Assembly: GCA_001412365.1 (NCBI GenBank) | Contig: LKUE01000361.1 | Coordinates: 1-7,576 of the forward strand | DNA from: Desulfuromonas sp. SDB | GTDB taxonomy: Bacteria > SDB-A | Reading direction: 5' to 3' | Length of the DNA stretch: 7,576 bases | Part shown: positions 6,325 to 7,576 of the stretch, piece after piece | Layout of the letters: every line of letters begins with the position of its first letter | Numbering within the stretch: position 1 is the first letter of the stretch | Notes under the pieces: model-generated | Told to the model about the DNA's origin: nothing | The model's input: only the letters and a program-made list of their open reading frames with translations | Database searches by the model: none | Translations under genes and position numbers: made by a program

Positions 6325-6600
6325 ATGTCAAAAGATTCATCATGTGCTGCAGAAGTACTTATAAGTTTTATGGTGGGAGCTCTAGTGGGGGCAGGAACTG
6401 CATTATTACTTGCTCCTTACAGCGGAGAAGAAACCAGAGGAAAAATCAGAACAGCAGCATCTACCGCCACTTCCAAAGGTGCTGAAATATATGATGATGC
6501 CCGGGATATGATGACTCATTTTAAAGAGGAAATTGGTACTTTAATTGATGAAAAACTAGAACAAGTCGGTATAAAAGCTAAGCATGTTGATCAAGGTTAA
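6325..6600 (+). CDS. YtxH-domain small membrane protein
   Basis: 91 residues. One glycine-rich membrane helix near the N-terminus (about 9-30, ISFMVGALVGAGTALLLAP) runs into the family signature LLLAPYSGEETRGKIR, followed by a charged, probably helical tail. This is the YtxH family (sometimes labelled gas vesicle protein-like, with no evidence here for gas vesicles). Its biochemical role is unknown; in Bacillus it is a general stress protein gene paired with the DUF948 gene ytxG. The same pairing is seen here with a 2-base gap, so both products probably act together at the membrane. The third gene of the Bacillus operon, ytxJ, is absent; gap follows after 12 bases instead. Confidence 0.88.
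   Translation: MSKDSSCAAEVLISFMVGALVGAGTALLLAPYSGEETRGKIRTAASTATSKGAEIYDDARDMMTHFKEEIGTLIDEKLEQVGIKAKHVDQG
6545..6575 (+). promoter_or_regulatory. Possible sigma-70-type promoter for gap, inside the YtxH-family gene
   Basis: TTGATG (6545-6550, 4 of 6 to consensus) and TATAAA (6570-6575, 5 of 6) are separated by 19 bases, slightly long. Transcription would begin near 6582, giving a leader of about 30 bases with the gap ribosome binding site. In an AT-rich sequence such matches arise by chance, so this is tentative. Confidence 0.22.
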
Positions 6601-6603
6601 ACC

Positions 6604-6608
6604 GAGGT
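6604..6608 (+). promoter_or_regulatory. Ribosome binding site of gap
   Basis: GAGGT, 4 bases before the ATG at 6613, in the 12-base gap after the YtxH-family stop. Spacing is short but usable. Confidence 0.5.
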
Positions 6609-6612
6609 AATC

Positions 6613-7576
6613 ATGGCAGTTAAAGTAGGTATTAACGGATTTGGCCGGATAGGAAGATTAGTTTTAAGATGTGGTTATGATGACCCTGAGATAGATTTTG
6701 TAGCAGTAAATGACATTACCGATAATGAAACCCTGGCTTATCTGTTTAAACATGACAGTGTGCACGGCACTTTTCCCCATCAGGTTGAATTAACTGATCA
6801 GGGAATTCAAATTAAAGGTAAAAATATAAAGGTACTGAGTGAACGGGACCCCTCCAAGTTGCCCTGGAAGGAATTGGGGGTGGAATATGTGGTGGAGTCT
6901 ACCGGATTGTTCCGAACCAGGGAAAAAGCGTCCATGCACCTGGAAGCTGGAGCAAAAAAAGTAATAATTTCCGCTCCTGCTAAAGGTGATGTAGATGCCA
7001 CTATTGTGATGGGGGTTAATGATTCTATTTACGATCCTTCTCAACATCATATTATTTCCAATGCATCCTGTACCACCAACTGCCTTGCCCCAGTGGTTAA
7101 GGTAATTAATGATAAATTTGGAATTACCAACGGTTTAATGACCACAATCCATTCCTATACCAATGATCAAAAAATTTTAGATCTACCTCATTCTGATCTG
7201 CGCAGGGCAAGAGCTGCAGCTTTGTCAATGATTCCTACCACTACCGGTGCTGCTAAAGCAATTGGATTAGTGATACCAGAGATGGATGGAAAACTGAACG
7301 GAATGGCAATTCGAGTGCCCACCCCTGATTCATCTTTGGTAGATTTGACTTGTCATGTTAAAGCTAATCCCAGTAGAGAGGAAGTCAATCAAGCTTTAAC
7401 TGAAGCAGCTGAAACTTACTTGAAACCCTATCTTCAGGTAACCAATCAACCTTTAGTTTCTACAGACTTCATAGGTAACCGGGCTTCCAGTACAGTTGAC
7501 CTCCTAGCCACGATGGTTATCAATGACCTGGTTAAGGTTTTATCCTGGTATGATAATGAAATGGGATATTCCAATA
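6613..7576 (+). CDS. gap: Glyceraldehyde-3-phosphate dehydrogenase, type I, 3' truncated by window edge
   Basis: Glycolytic enzyme converting glyceraldehyde 3-phosphate, NAD and phosphate to 1,3-bisphosphoglycerate, acting as a cytoplasmic tetramer. Residues 1-321 of about 335 are present with no interruption. The dinucleotide-binding fold begins [12 protein letters not shown] (5-16). Asp34 in VNDITD and the [15 protein letters not shown] segment point to NAD rather than NADP preference. The catalytic centre [12 protein letters not shown] has Cys153 (codon 7069-7071), and His180 lies in [33 protein letters not shown] and the near-terminal [11 protein letters not shown] are all standard. The ATG at 6613 is chosen because the family starts only a few residues before GINGFGR and because GAGGT lies just upstream. 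Nothing is missing apart from the last roughly 14 codons beyond the window. It may be co-transcribed with the YtxH-family gene, or also driven from a weak promoter inside it. Confidence 0.98.
   Translation, partial: MAVKVGINGFGRIGRLVLRCGYDDPEIDFVAVNDITDNETLAYLFKHDSVHGTFPHQVELTDQGIQIKGKNIKVLSERDPSKLPWKELGVEYVVESTGLFRTREKASMHLEAGAKKVIISAPAKGDVDATIVMGVNDSIYDPSQHHIISNASCTTNCLAPVVKVINDKFGITNGLMTTIHSYTNDQKILDLPHSDLRRARAAALSMIPTTTGAAKAIGLVIPEMDGKLNGMAIRVPTPDSSLVDLTCHVKANPSREEVNQALTEAAETYLKPYLQVTNQPLVSTDFIGNRASSTVDLLATMVINDLVKVLSWYDNEMGYSN

Noticed and set aside
6790-7050. Two antisense open frames over gap
   Set aside because: gap is intact and highly conserved on the + strand; the antisense frames show no protein-like features.

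Overview
The window is an AT-rich, gene-dense stretch of bacterial chromosome with nine genes, all on the + strand, and no gap between genes longer than 40 bases. A periplasm-spanning LPS export system (lptC, lptA, lptB) shows a diderm, LPS-type bacterium. Divergent Lpt proteins, an LptC that looks like a lipoprotein, and several starts without a Shine-Dalgarno sequence next to others that have one would fit an uncultivated lineage near the FCB/Bacteroidota side of the tree. That placement is inference and weakly supported. I see no tRNA, rRNA, CRISPR array, insertion sequence or phage gene.

Layout: the 3' two thirds of leuS (1-1553, cut by the left edge) is followed after 3 bases by lptC (1557-2291). 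lptC overlaps lptA (2291-3331) by one base in a TAATG junction. lptA overlaps lptB (3303-4040) by 29 bases. After 27 bases comes rpoN (4068-5597), which overlaps an acylphosphatase gene (5590-5856) by 8 bases. After 40 bases comes a DUF948 membrane protein gene (5897-6322), then after 2 bases a YtxH-family gene (6325-6600), then after 12 bases gap (6613 to the right edge, cut 3').

How the genes work together: lptC, lptA and lptB encode the periplasmic part and the ATPase of the bridge that moves LPS from inner to outer membrane. The membrane permease (LptF/LptG) and the outer-membrane translocon (LptD/LptE) are not here. The order lptC-lptA-lptB-rpoN is the one familiar from Proteobacteria, but the flanks differ: leuS lies upstream, and acyP plus a YtxG/YtxH-like pair and gap lie downstream, where hpf and ptsN would be expected. 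Tight spacing and the lack of any visible terminator suggest one long transcript or a few overlapping ones. A weak internal promoter before gap is possible.

I did not find a clearly new system. The points most worth a second look are an internal duplication in LptC, an LptA with about eight hairpin repeats and an acidic tail, a run of eight G exactly at the ABC signature codons of lptB, and the unusual mix of genes in one cluster.
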